A stretch of DNA of 64,000 nt. Source: Rhodobacter sp. (GTDB lineage Bacteria; Pseudomonadota; Alphaproteobacteria; Rhodobacterales; Rhodobacteraceae). Below are positions 26,192 through 34,692 of the stretch, in pieces. Position 1 is the first letter of the stretch, and every line of letters starts with the position of its first letter. The notes beneath the pieces are model-generated. The model saw only the letters and a program-made list of their open reading frames with translations. It was not told the DNA's origin and searched no databases. The DNA lies in NCBI GenBank assembly GCA_020250175.1, contig JADCEN010000018.1:1-64000 (forward strand), in the 5' to 3' direction. The translations under genes were made by a program, and so were the position numbers.

Positions 26192-27763
26192 ATGAAATTG
26201 CTGTTCAAACCCCTGATCCTTGCCGCAGGTCTTGCGGCCCTTGGCACCGTGGCCGAGGCAAACTCCCTGCGCTTTGCCGAATCGCAGGATGTCGCCTCGA
26301 TGGACCCGCACGCCGCGCGCGACGACTTCGCGCTGAGCCTGCTGTGCAACGTCTACGAGGGTCTCGTGCGCTGGAATGCCGATCTGGAACTTGAACCGGC
26401 GCTGGCCGAAAGCTGGGAGGTGATTTCCCCGACCGAGTGGAAGTTCAACCTGCGCAAGGACGTGACCTTTCACAACGGCAACCCCTTCACCGCCGATGAC
26501 GTGATCTTTTCGTACCACCGGGCGGGCGACACCGGATCGCCCTTCGCGGGCCTGCTGGAACCCATCGCCGAGGTGGTCAAGGTCGACGACCATACCGTGA
26601 TCTTCAAGATCAAGCGCAAGTACGCCCTGCTGCTGAACGACTTCGCCGGCTGGTACATCATGGACAAGGAGTTCCAGGAGTCGATCGGCGCGGAAAAGCC
26701 TCTTGACCTGATGTCGAATGCGGGCGGCGCAATGCAGACCCAGGCCAACGGCACCGGCCCCTTCAAGCTGATGGAGCGCCAGCCCGACGTGAAGACCGTG
26801 CTGGCTGCGAACCCCGACTGGTGGGACGAGCGCAAGCACAATCTGGACGAGATCGTCTATACCCCCATCACCAACAACGCGACCCGCGTGGCGGCCCTTC
26901 TTTCGGGCGAGGTCGATTTCATCCGCAACGCCCCTCCGCAGGACCTTGAACGGATCGAGGCCACGCCCGGCATGAAAGTCATGCGCGGCCCGCATCTGCG
27001 GACGATCTTCTACGGGATGGACCAGCAGAGCGACACGCTGGAGGGCAGCGGCGTCGAGGGCAACCCGCTGAAAAGCCCGGCCGTGCGTCAGGCCATCGCC
27101 ATGTCGATCGACATTGAGGGGATCAAGCGGTCGATCATGCGCGACAATTCGAACCCGGTCGCCACGCAGCTTGCCCCGCAGATGCCGTTCTACGACGCCT
27201 CGCTGGACGTGCGGTTCCCCTATGACCCCGAAGCTGCCAAGGCACTGCTGGCGGAAGCCGGCTATGCGGAGGGCTTCACCCTGCCCATCACCTGCCCGAC
27301 CGGCGCCTTCATCAACGACGAGCAGATCTGCCAGGCGACTGCGGGGATGCTCGCCAAGATCGGCATCACGGCGCAGCTGAACATGGTGACGCCGGTACAG
27401 TATGACGCCGGACTGCCCGCAGGCGACTTTGATTTCTACATGCTGGGCTGGGCCGGTCTGCCGACCATCGACCCCTACAACATCTTCAGCGCCACCGTGC
27501 ACTCGCCCACCGGCGATCTGGGGGCCTGGAACCCGAACGGCTATTCCAACCCGCGCGTCGACGAGCTGATCATCCTGATCGGCGAGGAGACTGATCTGGT
27601 GAAGCGGCAGGAAATGATCTCGGAAGTGGTCAAGACGCAGCGCGACGAGGTGGGCAAGATCATGTTGCACCAGCAGTTCCTGACCTGGGGCATGACAGAC
27701 AAGGTCAACGCCATCGTGCCGGGCGATGAATACACCCGCTTCTGGTACTACACGATGAACTGA
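26192..27763 (+). CDS. Extracellular solute-binding protein, family 5, second system
   Basis: The 523-residue periplasmic protein has a signal peptide at residues 1-25 (LILAAGLAALGTVAEA). The mature protein starts NSLRFAESQDVASMDPHA, typical of SBP_bac_5. It contains LAESWEVISPTEWKFNLRKD and FHNGNPFTADDVIFSYHRA. It binds the solute for the permeases that follow. A ribosome site (AGGAGAAG) precedes the ATG. A strong hairpin after the stop separates it from the permease genes. Confidence 0.87.
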   Translation: MKLLFKPLILAAGLAALGTVAEANSLRFAESQDVASMDPHAARDDFALSLLCNVYEGLVRWNADLELEPALAESWEVISPTEWKFNLRKDVTFHNGNPFTADDVIFSYHRAGDTGSPFAGLLEPIAEVVKVDDHTVIFKIKRKYALLLNDFAGWYIMDKEFQESIGAEKPLDLMSNAGGAMQTQANGTGPFKLMERQPDVKTVLAANPDWWDERKHNLDEIVYTPITNNATRVAALLSGEVDFIRNAPPQDLERIEATPGMKVMRGPHLRTIFYGMDQQSDTLEGSGVEGNPLKSPAVRQAIAMSIDIEGIKRSIMRDNSNPVATQLAPQMPFYDASLDVRFPYDPEAAKALLAEAGYAEGFTLPITCPTGAFINDEQICQATAGMLAKIGITAQLNMVTPVQYDAGLPAGDFDFYMLGWAGLPTIDPYNIFSATVHSPTGDLGAWNPNGYSNPRVDELIILIGEETDLVKRQEMISEVVKTQRDEVGKIMLHQQFLTWGMTDKVNAIVPGDEYTRFWYYTMN

Positions 27764-27777
27764 CGCGGCCCGCTCCC

Positions 27778-27802
27778 CGGGCGGCGCATAATCCGCCGCC
27801 CG
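27778..27802 (+). terminator. Intercistronic hairpin after the second binding protein
   Basis: CGGGCGGCG (27778-27786) pairs with CGCCGCCCG (27794-27802) around a 7-base loop. Only a short T-stretch follows, so partial termination or mRNA stabilisation is likely. Confidence 0.6.
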
Positions 27803-27837
27803 AGGCCTTTCAGACTGTTTCGCCGAAAAGGCACCCG

Positions 27838-28803
27838 ATGATCACCCTCGTTCTTCGCCGTCTGGGCAGCGTCCTTCTGGTCATGCTGGTCGTGTCGGGC
27901 ATGTCGTTCCTGATCTTTAACTACCTCGGCGATCCGGTGAACAACATCCTGGGTGTCAACGCCTCGCTGAACGAGCGCGAGGAGCTGCGCCGCACCCTCG
28001 GGCTGGACCAGCCCTCCTATGTCCAGTTCTGGCATTTCCTGCAGCGCGCGGTGGTCGGCGATTTCGGCATTTCCTACCGCAACCGCCTGCCGGTGCTGGA
28101 GCTGATCCTGTCGCGCCTTCCGGCCACGGTCGAGCTGGTGATGTGCGCAACGGTGCTGGCGCTGGGGGTCGGCATCCCGATGGGGGTTTATTGCGCGCTA
28201 CGGCCGAAGGGTGCCTTCTCGCGCCTGCTGCAGATGATCTCGCTGGTCGGCATCTCGATCCCGCAGTTCCTGATCGGGATGCTGCTGATCCTGATCTTCT
28301 CGGTCGAGTTGCGCTGGCTCTCGGCTTTTGGCCGAGGCGAGGTGGTGCAGATCGGTTGGTGGTCCACCGGCCTTCTGACCGACAGCGGCCGCAAAGCGCT
28401 GATTATGCCGGTCATAACGCTGGCGGTGTTCCAGATCTCGATGATCATGCGCCTCGTGCAGGGTGAGATGCAGGAGGTGATGCGCGCCGACTTCATCAAG
28501 TTCGCCCGTGCCCGCGGCCTGACGGATCGCAGCGTCCACCTGCGCCATGCGTTGCGCAACTCGCTTCTGCCGGTGGTGACGGTGGTGGGGATGCAGATCG
28601 GATCGCTGATCGCCTTTGCCATCGTCTGCGAGGCGGTCTTTCAATGGCCGGGCGTCGGCCTCTTGATCCTGCAGGCCATCGAATACGCCGACTTTCCGGT
28701 GATGGCCGCCTATCTGGCGATGGTCGGCTTCGGCTTTGCCATGATCAACCTGACGGTGGACATGATCTATCTCTTCATCGACCCCCGGATGCGCCGCGGA
28801 TGA
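27838..28803 (+). CDS. Dpp/Opp-type ABC permease (DppB-like), second system
   Basis: The 321-residue permease starts MITLVLRRLGSVLLVMLVVS and has the DppB loop LGVNASLNEREELRRTLGLD. Six hydrophobic segments and the coupling motif FARARGLTDRSVHLRHALRN are visible. It overlaps the following DppC-like gene (ATGA), consistent with translational coupling of the heterodimer. Confidence 0.87.
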   Translation: MITLVLRRLGSVLLVMLVVSGMSFLIFNYLGDPVNNILGVNASLNEREELRRTLGLDQPSYVQFWHFLQRAVVGDFGISYRNRLPVLELILSRLPATVELVMCATVLALGVGIPMGVYCALRPKGAFSRLLQMISLVGISIPQFLIGMLLILIFSVELRWLSAFGRGEVVQIGWWSTGLLTDSGRKALIMPVITLAVFQISMIMRLVQGEMQEVMRADFIKFARARGLTDRSVHLRHALRNSLLPVVTVVGMQIGSLIAFAIVCEAVFQWPGVGLLILQAIEYADFPVMAAYLAMVGFGFAMINLTVDMIYLFIDPRMRRG

Positions 28804-29723
28804 GCCGGTCCCCGTCCTTCCTGCGCCGCAGCCTTGACAGCGATCTGGTCTGGCGACTGCGGCAGGCCCCGGCGGCGGTGCTGTCGGCCTGCGTCCTAGT
28901 GGTGATGGTGGTCTGCGCCGTTGCCGCCCCGCTGATCGCGCCGCATACCCCGTTCGATCCCGGCACGCTGAACCTGATGGATTCGCGCCTTCCGCCCGCC
29001 TGGGTTCAGGGCGGCAGCGCCACCTACCTGCTGGGCACCGACGAACAGGGTCGCGACGTGCTGTCCACCATCTTCTACGGGATGCGGATATCGCTGGCCG
29101 TGGGGGTGGCCGCCGTGCTGCTGTCGGTCGTGATCGGCGTGACGCTGGGGCTGATCGCCGGATGGTTCGGTGGCTGGGTCGACACGCTGATCATGCGGCT
29201 GGGGGATGTGCAGCTTTCCTTTCCGACCATCATGATCGCCTTCTTCATCGACGGCATCGCCAAGGCGGTGATGCCCCCCGACCTGAATCAGGCGACCCGC
29301 TTCTATGTGGTGATCCTGGCCATCGGGGTGGCCGACTGGGTACAGTTCGCCCGCACCGTCCGCGCCGCCACGATGATCGAGAAGAACCGCGACTATGCCG
29401 CCGCCGCCCGCCTGTCGCGCGTGCCGGGCATCCGCATCTTGTTCACCCATGTGCTGCCCAATACGCTCGGCCCGGTCATCATCCTGGCCACGCTCGGCCT
29501 TGGCGTCGCGATCCTGACCGAGGCGATCCTGTCCTTTCTCGGCCTCGGCATGCCGCCGACGCAACCCTCGCTCGGCGCGCTGATCCGGGTGGGCAACGAC
29601 CTTCTGCTGTCGGGCGAATGGTGGATTTCCATGTTCCCCGGCCTTGCGCTGGTCCTGTTGGTTCTTTCCGTGAACATCTTCGGCGACTGGCTGAGGGATG
29701 CGCTGAACCCTCGTCTCAAGTGA
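28800..29723 (+). CDS. Dpp/Opp-type ABC permease (DppC-like), second system
   Basis: The 307-residue permease starts MSRSPSFLRRSLDSDLVWRL. It carries the DppC hallmark LGTDEQGRDVLSTIFYGMRI and the coupling loop AAARLSRVPGIRILFTHVLPN. About six membrane segments are visible. It completes the membrane part of the second importer. The amidohydrolase starts 13 bases later. Confidence 0.87.
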   Translation: MSRSPSFLRRSLDSDLVWRLRQAPAAVLSACVLVVMVVCAVAAPLIAPHTPFDPGTLNLMDSRLPPAWVQGGSATYLLGTDEQGRDVLSTIFYGMRISLAVGVAAVLLSVVIGVTLGLIAGWFGGWVDTLIMRLGDVQLSFPTIMIAFFIDGIAKAVMPPDLNQATRFYVVILAIGVADWVQFARTVRAATMIEKNRDYAAAARLSRVPGIRILFTHVLPNTLGPVIILATLGLGVAILTEAILSFLGLGMPPTQPSLGALIRVGNDLLLSGEWWISMFPGLALVLLVLSVNIFGDWLRDALNPRLK

Positions 29724-29736
29724 AAGGCCACCGGCC

Positions 29737-30936
29737 ATGTCCGACCTTCTGATCACCAATGTCCGCCCCGAAGCCGGTGCCACCGCCGACATCCTGATCC
29801 GTTCGGGCAGGATCGCGGCCATCGGGCCGGGCCTGACGGCCCCGCCCGGCATCCCAGTGCATGACGGCGGGGGCGCCATCGCGCTGGCCCCCTTCGTTGA
29901 GCCGCATGTGCATCTGGACAAGATCCTCTGGGGCCTGCCTTGGCATTCCATCAACGTGCCCGCCGGCTTGCGCGCCATGATCGACAACGAGGTCGAGATC
30001 CGCAAATCCCTGCCATGGAGCGTCGAGGACCGCGCGGGACGCCTGATGCGGCAATGCGTGGCGATGGGCTCGACCCAGATCCGCAGCCACATTGACATCT
30101 CGACCTTCTACGGGCTCGACAACGTGTCGGGTGTGTTGGCCGCGTGGGAGAAGATGAAGGAGGCGGTCGGGCTGGAGCTGGTCGCCTTTCCGCAGACGGG
30201 GATGCTGACCGACCCCGGCTGCTCCGCCCTGATGGAAGCCGCGCTGGACGAAGGCGCGAGCGTCGTCGGGGGCATCGATCCGGGCACCATCGACGGCGAC
30301 CCCAAGGGGCATCTGGACACGATCTTCGGCATCGCCGACCGCAAGGGGGCAAAGATCGACATCCACCTGCATGAACCGGGCGAGCTTGGCCTGTACGAGA
30401 TGGGCCTGATCTGCGACCGGACCGAGGCGCTGGGGATGCAGGGCCGCGTGGTCGTCAGCCATGCCTTCTGCCTCGGGGACGGCCCGCCTCGCAAGGTGGC
30501 CGCGATGATCGACCGGCTGGCGGCGCTGCGCATCGGTATCATCTCGGCCGTTCCCGGCGAGATCGCCTATCCGCCAATGTTCCAGCTTGCGGCGCGCGGC
30601 ATTCCCTGCGCGCTCGCCTCGGATTCGATCCGCGACACCTGGAACCCGCATGGAAACGGCGACATGCTTGACCGCTGCTGGCTTCTGTCCTTCCGCGCTT
30701 GGTGCCGGACCGACGAGGAACTGCTGGCCTGCCTTGACCTTGGACGCGCACGGGGGGCCGACCTGCTGGAGCTTGAGGGCTACGGCCTTGCCCCCGGCTG
30801 CGAGGGCAGCCTCGTGTTGGTGCCCGGCGAGAACCGCGCACAGGTTCTGGTCGACCGGCCCGTGCGCGATCTGGTCGTGAAGGCCGGGCGCATCGTGGCG
30901 CGGGGCGGGCGCTACTGCGGGCCGGGGGCGGCGTGA
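29737..30936 (+). CDS. Cytosine deaminase-like amidohydrolase (CodA family)
   Basis: The 399-residue cytosolic metallohydrolase has the CodA-type metal site PHVHLDK (H57, H59). Other metal and catalytic positions lie in KIDIHLHEPGELG, RVVVSHAFCLGDG and LASDSIRDTWNPHGNGDML; the last corresponds to the late Asp and the substrate-loop region of cytosine and isoguanine deaminases. It hydrolyses an exocyclic amine or a ring amide of an N-heterocycle. It sits between the permease and the last ATPase of importer 2, so it probably processes the solute that importer brings in. Confidence 0.8.
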   Translation: MSDLLITNVRPEAGATADILIRSGRIAAIGPGLTAPPGIPVHDGGGAIALAPFVEPHVHLDKILWGLPWHSINVPAGLRAMIDNEVEIRKSLPWSVEDRAGRLMRQCVAMGSTQIRSHIDISTFYGLDNVSGVLAAWEKMKEAVGLELVAFPQTGMLTDPGCSALMEAALDEGASVVGGIDPGTIDGDPKGHLDTIFGIADRKGAKIDIHLHEPGELGLYEMGLICDRTEALGMQGRVVVSHAFCLGDGPPRKVAAMIDRLAALRIGIISAVPGEIAYPPMFQLAARGIPCALASDSIRDTWNPHGNGDMLDRCWLLSFRAWCRTDEELLACLDLGRARGADLLELEGYGLAPGCEGSLVLVPGENRAQVLVDRPVRDLVVKAGRIVARGGRYCGPGAA

Positions 30937-31883
30937 TGGCGGTGCCGCTGGTCACGGTCCGCGATCTGGGACGCAGTTTCGACGTGTCGGACCCGCTGGT
31001 CCAGCGCCTTATCACGCGCGCGCCCCGACGCAGTGTGCGCGCGGTGGACGGCGTCAGCTTCGAGGTCCAGACCGGCACCACCTTTGCCATCGTGGGCGAA
31101 TCCGGCTGCGGCAAGTCGACCGTTACACGGCTGGTGGCGGGGCTGGATACGCCGTCGGAGGGCGAGGTGGTGTTGGCCGCCCGGCTGGGGGTGCGGCCGC
31201 GCCTGCAGATGGTGTTCCAGGACCCGGTCGGCAGCCTGAACCCGCGCTGGCGTGTCGGCCGGTCCATCGCCGAGCCGATGCCCGCCGCGATGGATGCCGC
31301 CGCCCGGCGCGCGCGTGTGGCGCAACTGCTGGAAACCGTGGGTCTGGCCACGACGGACGCCGTGAAGTTCCCACACGAGTTCTCGGGTGGCCAGCGCCAG
31401 CGCATTGCCATCGCCCGCGCGCTTGCCGCCGAGGCCGACCTGCTCTTGCTGGACGAGCCGACCTCGGCGCTGGATGTCTCGGTGCAGGCACAGGTGCTGA
31501 ACCTGCTCAAGGACCTGCAGGACAGCTTCGGGCTGACCTACCTGTTCATCAGCCACAACCTTGCGGTCGTGCGCTTCATGGCTGACCGGCTCGCCATCAT
31601 GTATCTGGGCCGTATCGTCGAGGAAGGCCCCGCCGAGACGCTGTTCGACGCCCCCGCCCATCCATATACGCGCAAGCTGCTGGAAACCGTGCCCGATGTG
31701 GACAACCCCCGGCGCGAGCGGGATGCCCCGGCCTTCGATGTGCCGAGCCCCCTGAACCTGCCGCCCGGCTGCAGCTTCTGCCCGCGCTGCCCGCTGGTGA
31801 CGGACCTGTGCCGCCGCGAACGCCCCGTGCTGCGCGACCGCGCGAACGGCACCCGCGTCGCCTGCCACGCCGTGACTGGCTGA
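30936..31883 (+). CDS. ABC transporter ATP-binding protein (DppF/OppF-like), second system
   Basis: The ATPase of about 315 residues has Walker A GESGCGKSTVT, Q-loop MVFQDPVGSLNPRW, signature FSGGQRQRIAIARALAA, Walker B LLLDEPTSALD and the C-terminal oligo_HPY region (LPPGCSFCPRCPLVTDLC). The sequence GTGATG offers a GTG at 30933 or an ATG at 30936. Both overlap the amidohydrolase stop, and I chose the ATG. It completes importer 2. Confidence 0.85.
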   Translation: MAVPLVTVRDLGRSFDVSDPLVQRLITRAPRRSVRAVDGVSFEVQTGTTFAIVGESGCGKSTVTRLVAGLDTPSEGEVVLAARLGVRPRLQMVFQDPVGSLNPRWRVGRSIAEPMPAAMDAAARRARVAQLLETVGLATTDAVKFPHEFSGGQRQRIAIARALAAEADLLLLDEPTSALDVSVQAQVLNLLKDLQDSFGLTYLFISHNLAVVRFMADRLAIMYLGRIVEEGPAETLFDAPAHPYTRKLLETVPDVDNPRRERDAPAFDVPSPLNLPPGCSFCPRCPLVTDLCRRERPVLRDRANGTRVACHAVTG

Positions 31884-31894
31884 GTGCGCCCGCG

Positions 31895-32500
31895 ATGGAT
31901 TTCGACTTCACCCGCCTGTCGGACGACGACCGCTATCGGCTGCTCACGAACTTCGTAGGGCCGCGCCCCATTGCCCTGGTCTCGACCATCGACGCCGAAG
32001 GCCGCCACAACGCCGCCCCGATGAGCTTCTTCAACGTCTTTTCCCACGAGCCGCCAATCGTCATCCTGGGCATCCAGCCGCGCGAGGACGGCAGCCCCAA
32101 GGATACCGTCGCCAATCTGCGCCGGTCGGGAGAATTCGTGGTGCACATGGTCGACATGGCGATTGCGCGGGCAATGCTGGTGACCGGGCGCGACCTGCCG
32201 CCGGGACAGGACGAGATCGCGCTGGCGGGCCTGACCGCAGTGCCAGCACGGCAGGTTGGCGCCCCGCGGATCGCCGAGTCCCCCTGTGCGATGGAATGCC
32301 GGACCGAGCAGATCATAGACTACCCACGGCGCGCCATCGTCCTGGGCCGCGTGGTGCAGATGTTTGTGCGCGACGCCTGCCTCGACGCGGCGGGCCGCTA
32401 TGTGAACCCCGAGACCTACCAGCCCATCGCCCGGCTGCACGCCGACAACTACGTGACCAGCGACCGCCAGATCGTGCTTACCGACGATTCTGACGCGTAG
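31895..32500 (+). CDS. Flavin reductase-like FMN-binding protein
   Basis: The 201-residue protein of the flavin reductase/FMN-binding split-barrel family shows NFVGPRPIALVSTIDAEGRHN, then APMSFFNVFSHEPPIVILGI and EFVVHMVDM, typical FMN-contacting segments. It could supply reduced flavin to a monooxygenase or catalyse a flavin-dependent step. No monooxygenase is encoded in block 1, so its partner may lie elsewhere. It is the last gene of the plus-strand operon, 11 bases after the ATPase. Confidence 0.75.
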   Translation: MDFDFTRLSDDDRYRLLTNFVGPRPIALVSTIDAEGRHNAAPMSFFNVFSHEPPIVILGIQPREDGSPKDTVANLRRSGEFVVHMVDMAIARAMLVTGRDLPPGQDEIALAGLTAVPARQVGAPRIAESPCAMECRTEQIIDYPRRAIVLGRVVQMFVRDACLDAAGRYVNPETYQPIARLHADNYVTSDRQIVLTDDSDA

Positions 32501-32603
32501 TGTAATTCCGTTTGCACTGGTGCGGCTTTTATCAGCCATTTCCCCAATCATCGCTTTGATGAGAACCTTGCACTGTGAACTGGTCGCCACGCAGTCGGCC
32601 TTG

Positions 32604-32672
32604 TCAGATCAGAAATTGCACTGATTGCAGATACTGTCGCGGCGGCGACGTTGGATTTGTGGGAGGCGTCAT
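32604..32672 (-). pseudogene. 22-codon stub of a prophage gene
   Basis: An ATG at 32672 overlaps the stop of the terminase-small-like gene (ATGA) and opens MTPPTNPTSPPRQYLQSVQF before stopping. The overlap suggests a real downstream prophage gene that was cut off here when catabolic block 1 joined, near 32.6 kb. Confidence 0.5.
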
Positions 32673-32944
32673 GACCCTCCGCCGACCTCGGCGCTCTGCT
32701 GGTTGACTGCCGCAATCTCCGCCTTTGCTGCGGCGGTACTGCGGGCGATATCCTTGCCCAATTGGCGGGCAAGCATCGCGCGCTGTGTAGCCCATCCGGT
32801 CGCTGCGTCCCATTGCCGGTCGGCCTTCGCCGGATCGATCGTGCCGTTCGCTTCGGTGGTGATCCGGCCCGTCGCCAGGTCCTTCGCGACCGCCGTGTGG
32901 CTGACCCCGCGATGGGCGGCATACTGGCGGTTCGAGAGCCCCAT
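32669..32944 (-). CDS. Phage terminase-small-like / DNA-binding protein
   Basis: The 91-residue protein starts MGLSNRQYAAHRGVSHTAVA and continues with a helix-turn-helix-like segment and ADRQWDAATGWATQRAML. The pattern SNRQYA-x-HRGVS followed by G-I-T plus DPAKAD matches short phage proteins often annotated as terminase small subunit or elements of external origin. In related prophage-like elements this gene follows the ParB gene, whose remnant now lies 16 kb away. A GGAG-type ribosome site precedes the ATG. Confidence 0.55.
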   Translation of the reverse strand: MGLSNRQYAAHRGVSHTAVAKDLATGRITTEANGTIDPAKADRQWDAATGWATQRAMLARQLGKDIARSTAAAKAEIAAVNQQSAEVGGGS

Positions 32945-33041
32945 CCCGGTCTTTTCTCCAGCTATACCAGCGTGTTGCAGTTGCTCTTTGCGGTCGTCTC
33001 CCCAGTGTCTGGAGCGTTCGCAACCCTGAAAGGAGCGCCAT

Positions 33042-33266
33042 ATGACCGCCCACCGCGCCACGCCCATGACCGGCTTCGAGGCCAATTGCCTCGCCGCCGC
33101 CGACCACTTCATCGCCTGCCGCGGATCGAAGCCCGCAACCCGAATCCGCGCCCGGTTCGACCGGATGGATCAGGCCGAGGCCTTTGCCGCCACTTTCGGC
33201 GACCGCCGCACGATGATCTACGCGGTCACCGCCGCAGGCCGCTCCGCCCACATCAAGAACGCCTGA
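33042..33266 (+). CDS. Small plasmid/phage-type hypothetical protein
   Basis: The 74-residue product (MTAHRATPMTGFEANCLAAA; MDQAEAFAATFGDRRTMIYAV) has a good AAAGGAG ribosome site and lies 12 bases before a longer gene of accessory type. It has no signal peptide or membrane segment. The function is not recognised. Confidence 0.6.
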   Translation: MTAHRATPMTGFEANCLAAADHFIACRGSKPATRIRARFDRMDQAEAFAATFGDRRTMIYAVTAAGRSAHIKNA

Positions 33267-33278
33267 AGGACCGAACCC

Positions 33279-34214
33279 ATGAAAACCAAAGCCCTTACCG
33301 CCGCGCAGATCGACACGCTCGCCCAGCGCCTTTCCGACACGCCGATCATCCCGGCCACGAGCGCGAAGAAGGCGGGCGACGCCTTCGCCCGCTTGCTGGC
33401 GGCGAAGATCGGCGACGAACGAGCCGCCCTTGCCTTCACGTCGATCATGATGGCCGACACCGCCGATCAGGCCGAAGCGCGGCTGACCTTGGTGCTGGAT
33501 TATGGCAACTGCGATCCCACGGGCGAGCCAGTCCCGGCGCTGATCGACGAAACGAAGCTGGTCGATGAGGCCCCCTTGGGCCGCAGCGCTAGCGTGGCCG
33601 CTGCCGCAGAACGGTTCGAACGGTTGCTGGCCGCCAAGATCGGCGCTGATCGCGCGCCGAAGGCCATCAAGTCGATCCTGACCGCCCCGGGCTTCGAGAC
33701 CGCTGCGGGGCGTCTGGTTGCAGAGATTGACGCCTGCGAAGCGGCGGCGGCGCCACCGGCCGTACCGGAACAAGCCCACGAACCGGCCACCATTGCTGAA
33801 CCGCAATCTGCCGCCACGGCCGAGCCGAACGTCGAAGCCATCCCTGCCGCACCCAGCGCCCCGCGTCGCCGCCGGGATGCCGACATCGAAGCCAAGGCTC
33901 GGCAGGGCGAATTGCCTCCGGCGCCGGACTTCGCCGCCCCGACCCACGCCCGTTTCCGGGCCAAGCTGGCCGCGCTGCTGGAACTGGCTGCGAAGGCCGA
34001 TGCCACCGGCCTGCGCGCCATCGCGATCAACCCGGTCTCATCCAGCTCGAAAGCGCTGGCCCGCTATCGCGACCTCGCGGTGCTGGCGATCGAAGCCCGG
34101 GAGGGCACTCTTGAAGCCACCAGTCATTGCGGCCGAGAACTCGTTTCGGTAGCTTTTGGCGGAAAGCGGACCGATGCAGGTGAGTTGCACGACAGACGCA
34201 GCAAAGTACGTTGA
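33279..34214 (+). CDS. Accessory-element hypothetical protein with repeated helical unit
   Basis: The 311-residue protein has two similar N-terminal units (AFARLLAAKIGDERAALAF at about residues 30-48 and RFERLLAAKIGADRAPKAIK at about 110-130), then an Ala/Pro/Glu-rich linker and a basic stretch (APRRRRDADIEAKARQGELP). Proteins of this kind are common on rhodobacterial plasmids and phage-like elements, with no known function. The final 30 or so codons read through what looks like intergenic DNA before the IS5 remnant, so the original C-terminus was probably replaced. Confidence 0.6.
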   Translation: MKTKALTAAQIDTLAQRLSDTPIIPATSAKKAGDAFARLLAAKIGDERAALAFTSIMMADTADQAEARLTLVLDYGNCDPTGEPVPALIDETKLVDEAPLGRSASVAAAAERFERLLAAKIGADRAPKAIKSILTAPGFETAAGRLVAEIDACEAAAAPPAVPEQAHEPATIAEPQSAATAEPNVEAIPAAPSAPRRRRDADIEAKARQGELPPAPDFAAPTHARFRAKLAALLELAAKADATGLRAIAINPVSSSSKALARYRDLAVLAIEAREGTLEATSHCGRELVSVAFGGKRTDAGELHDRRSKVR

Positions 34215-34240
34215 CCGCCGTTCGATTCCAGCGCGTGCCA

Positions 34241-34513
34241 GCCGCAGATTGGCTGAACGCCGACCGGAGTTGCGACGCCGACTGGTTCCGGGAAGCGTTG
34301 AAAGACCAAGGGATAAGCACCAGCATCACCGGCCAAAAGCCGCGCGGCAAAGGCGTCCACTACGACAAACTGCGCTGTCTTTTCCGCAACCGGATCGAGA
34401 GTATGTTCGGCAGATTGAGGGGCTGGAGGAGCTTCGCAACACGTTACGAAAGATGCGCCTAGACCTTCCTACCCGCCGTTGACTTGGCCGCAACCGTCCT
34501 GTTCTGGCTTTGA
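34241..34513 (+). pseudogene. IS5-family transposase C-terminal remnant
   Basis: The frame reads DRSCDADWFREALKDQGIST, then ITGQKPRGKGVHYDK and RNRIESMFGRLRGWRSFATRYERC, and after an amber codon TFLPAVDLAATVLFWL. This is the classical C-terminus of IS5-type transposases, including the DDE glutamate region (RNRIESMFGRL). Only the last third remains and the amber codon near 34460 interrupts it. It marks the left edge of catabolic block 2. Confidence 0.75.
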
Positions 34514-34692
34514 GGATCAATAGGTCTGGAGCCTAGGCGGATGTACGCGGGGCGGGTCTTGGAGTACTTGAACGGACATGGTCAGCCCATCCAAATGGAC
34601 TATCGGTCGACCGTCTGCCTACAAGCAAGTTTGCTCAGACAACGCCGTACAGGACAGTTTTCGCAAACGCGAATGGCCGCTAAGGTTACGCC

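Noticed and set aside
25034-27670. 878-codon minus-strand frame
   Set aside because: It is antisense to the ABC ATPase and binding-protein genes, which have clear family motifs. High GC keeps the opposite frame open.
32604-33947. Long 447-codon minus-strand frame opposite the accessory genes
   Set aside because: It is the antisense of the plus-strand genes at 33042-34214, has Gly/Arg-rich composition typical of shadow frames, and absorbs the real 91-residue prophage gene only at its end.
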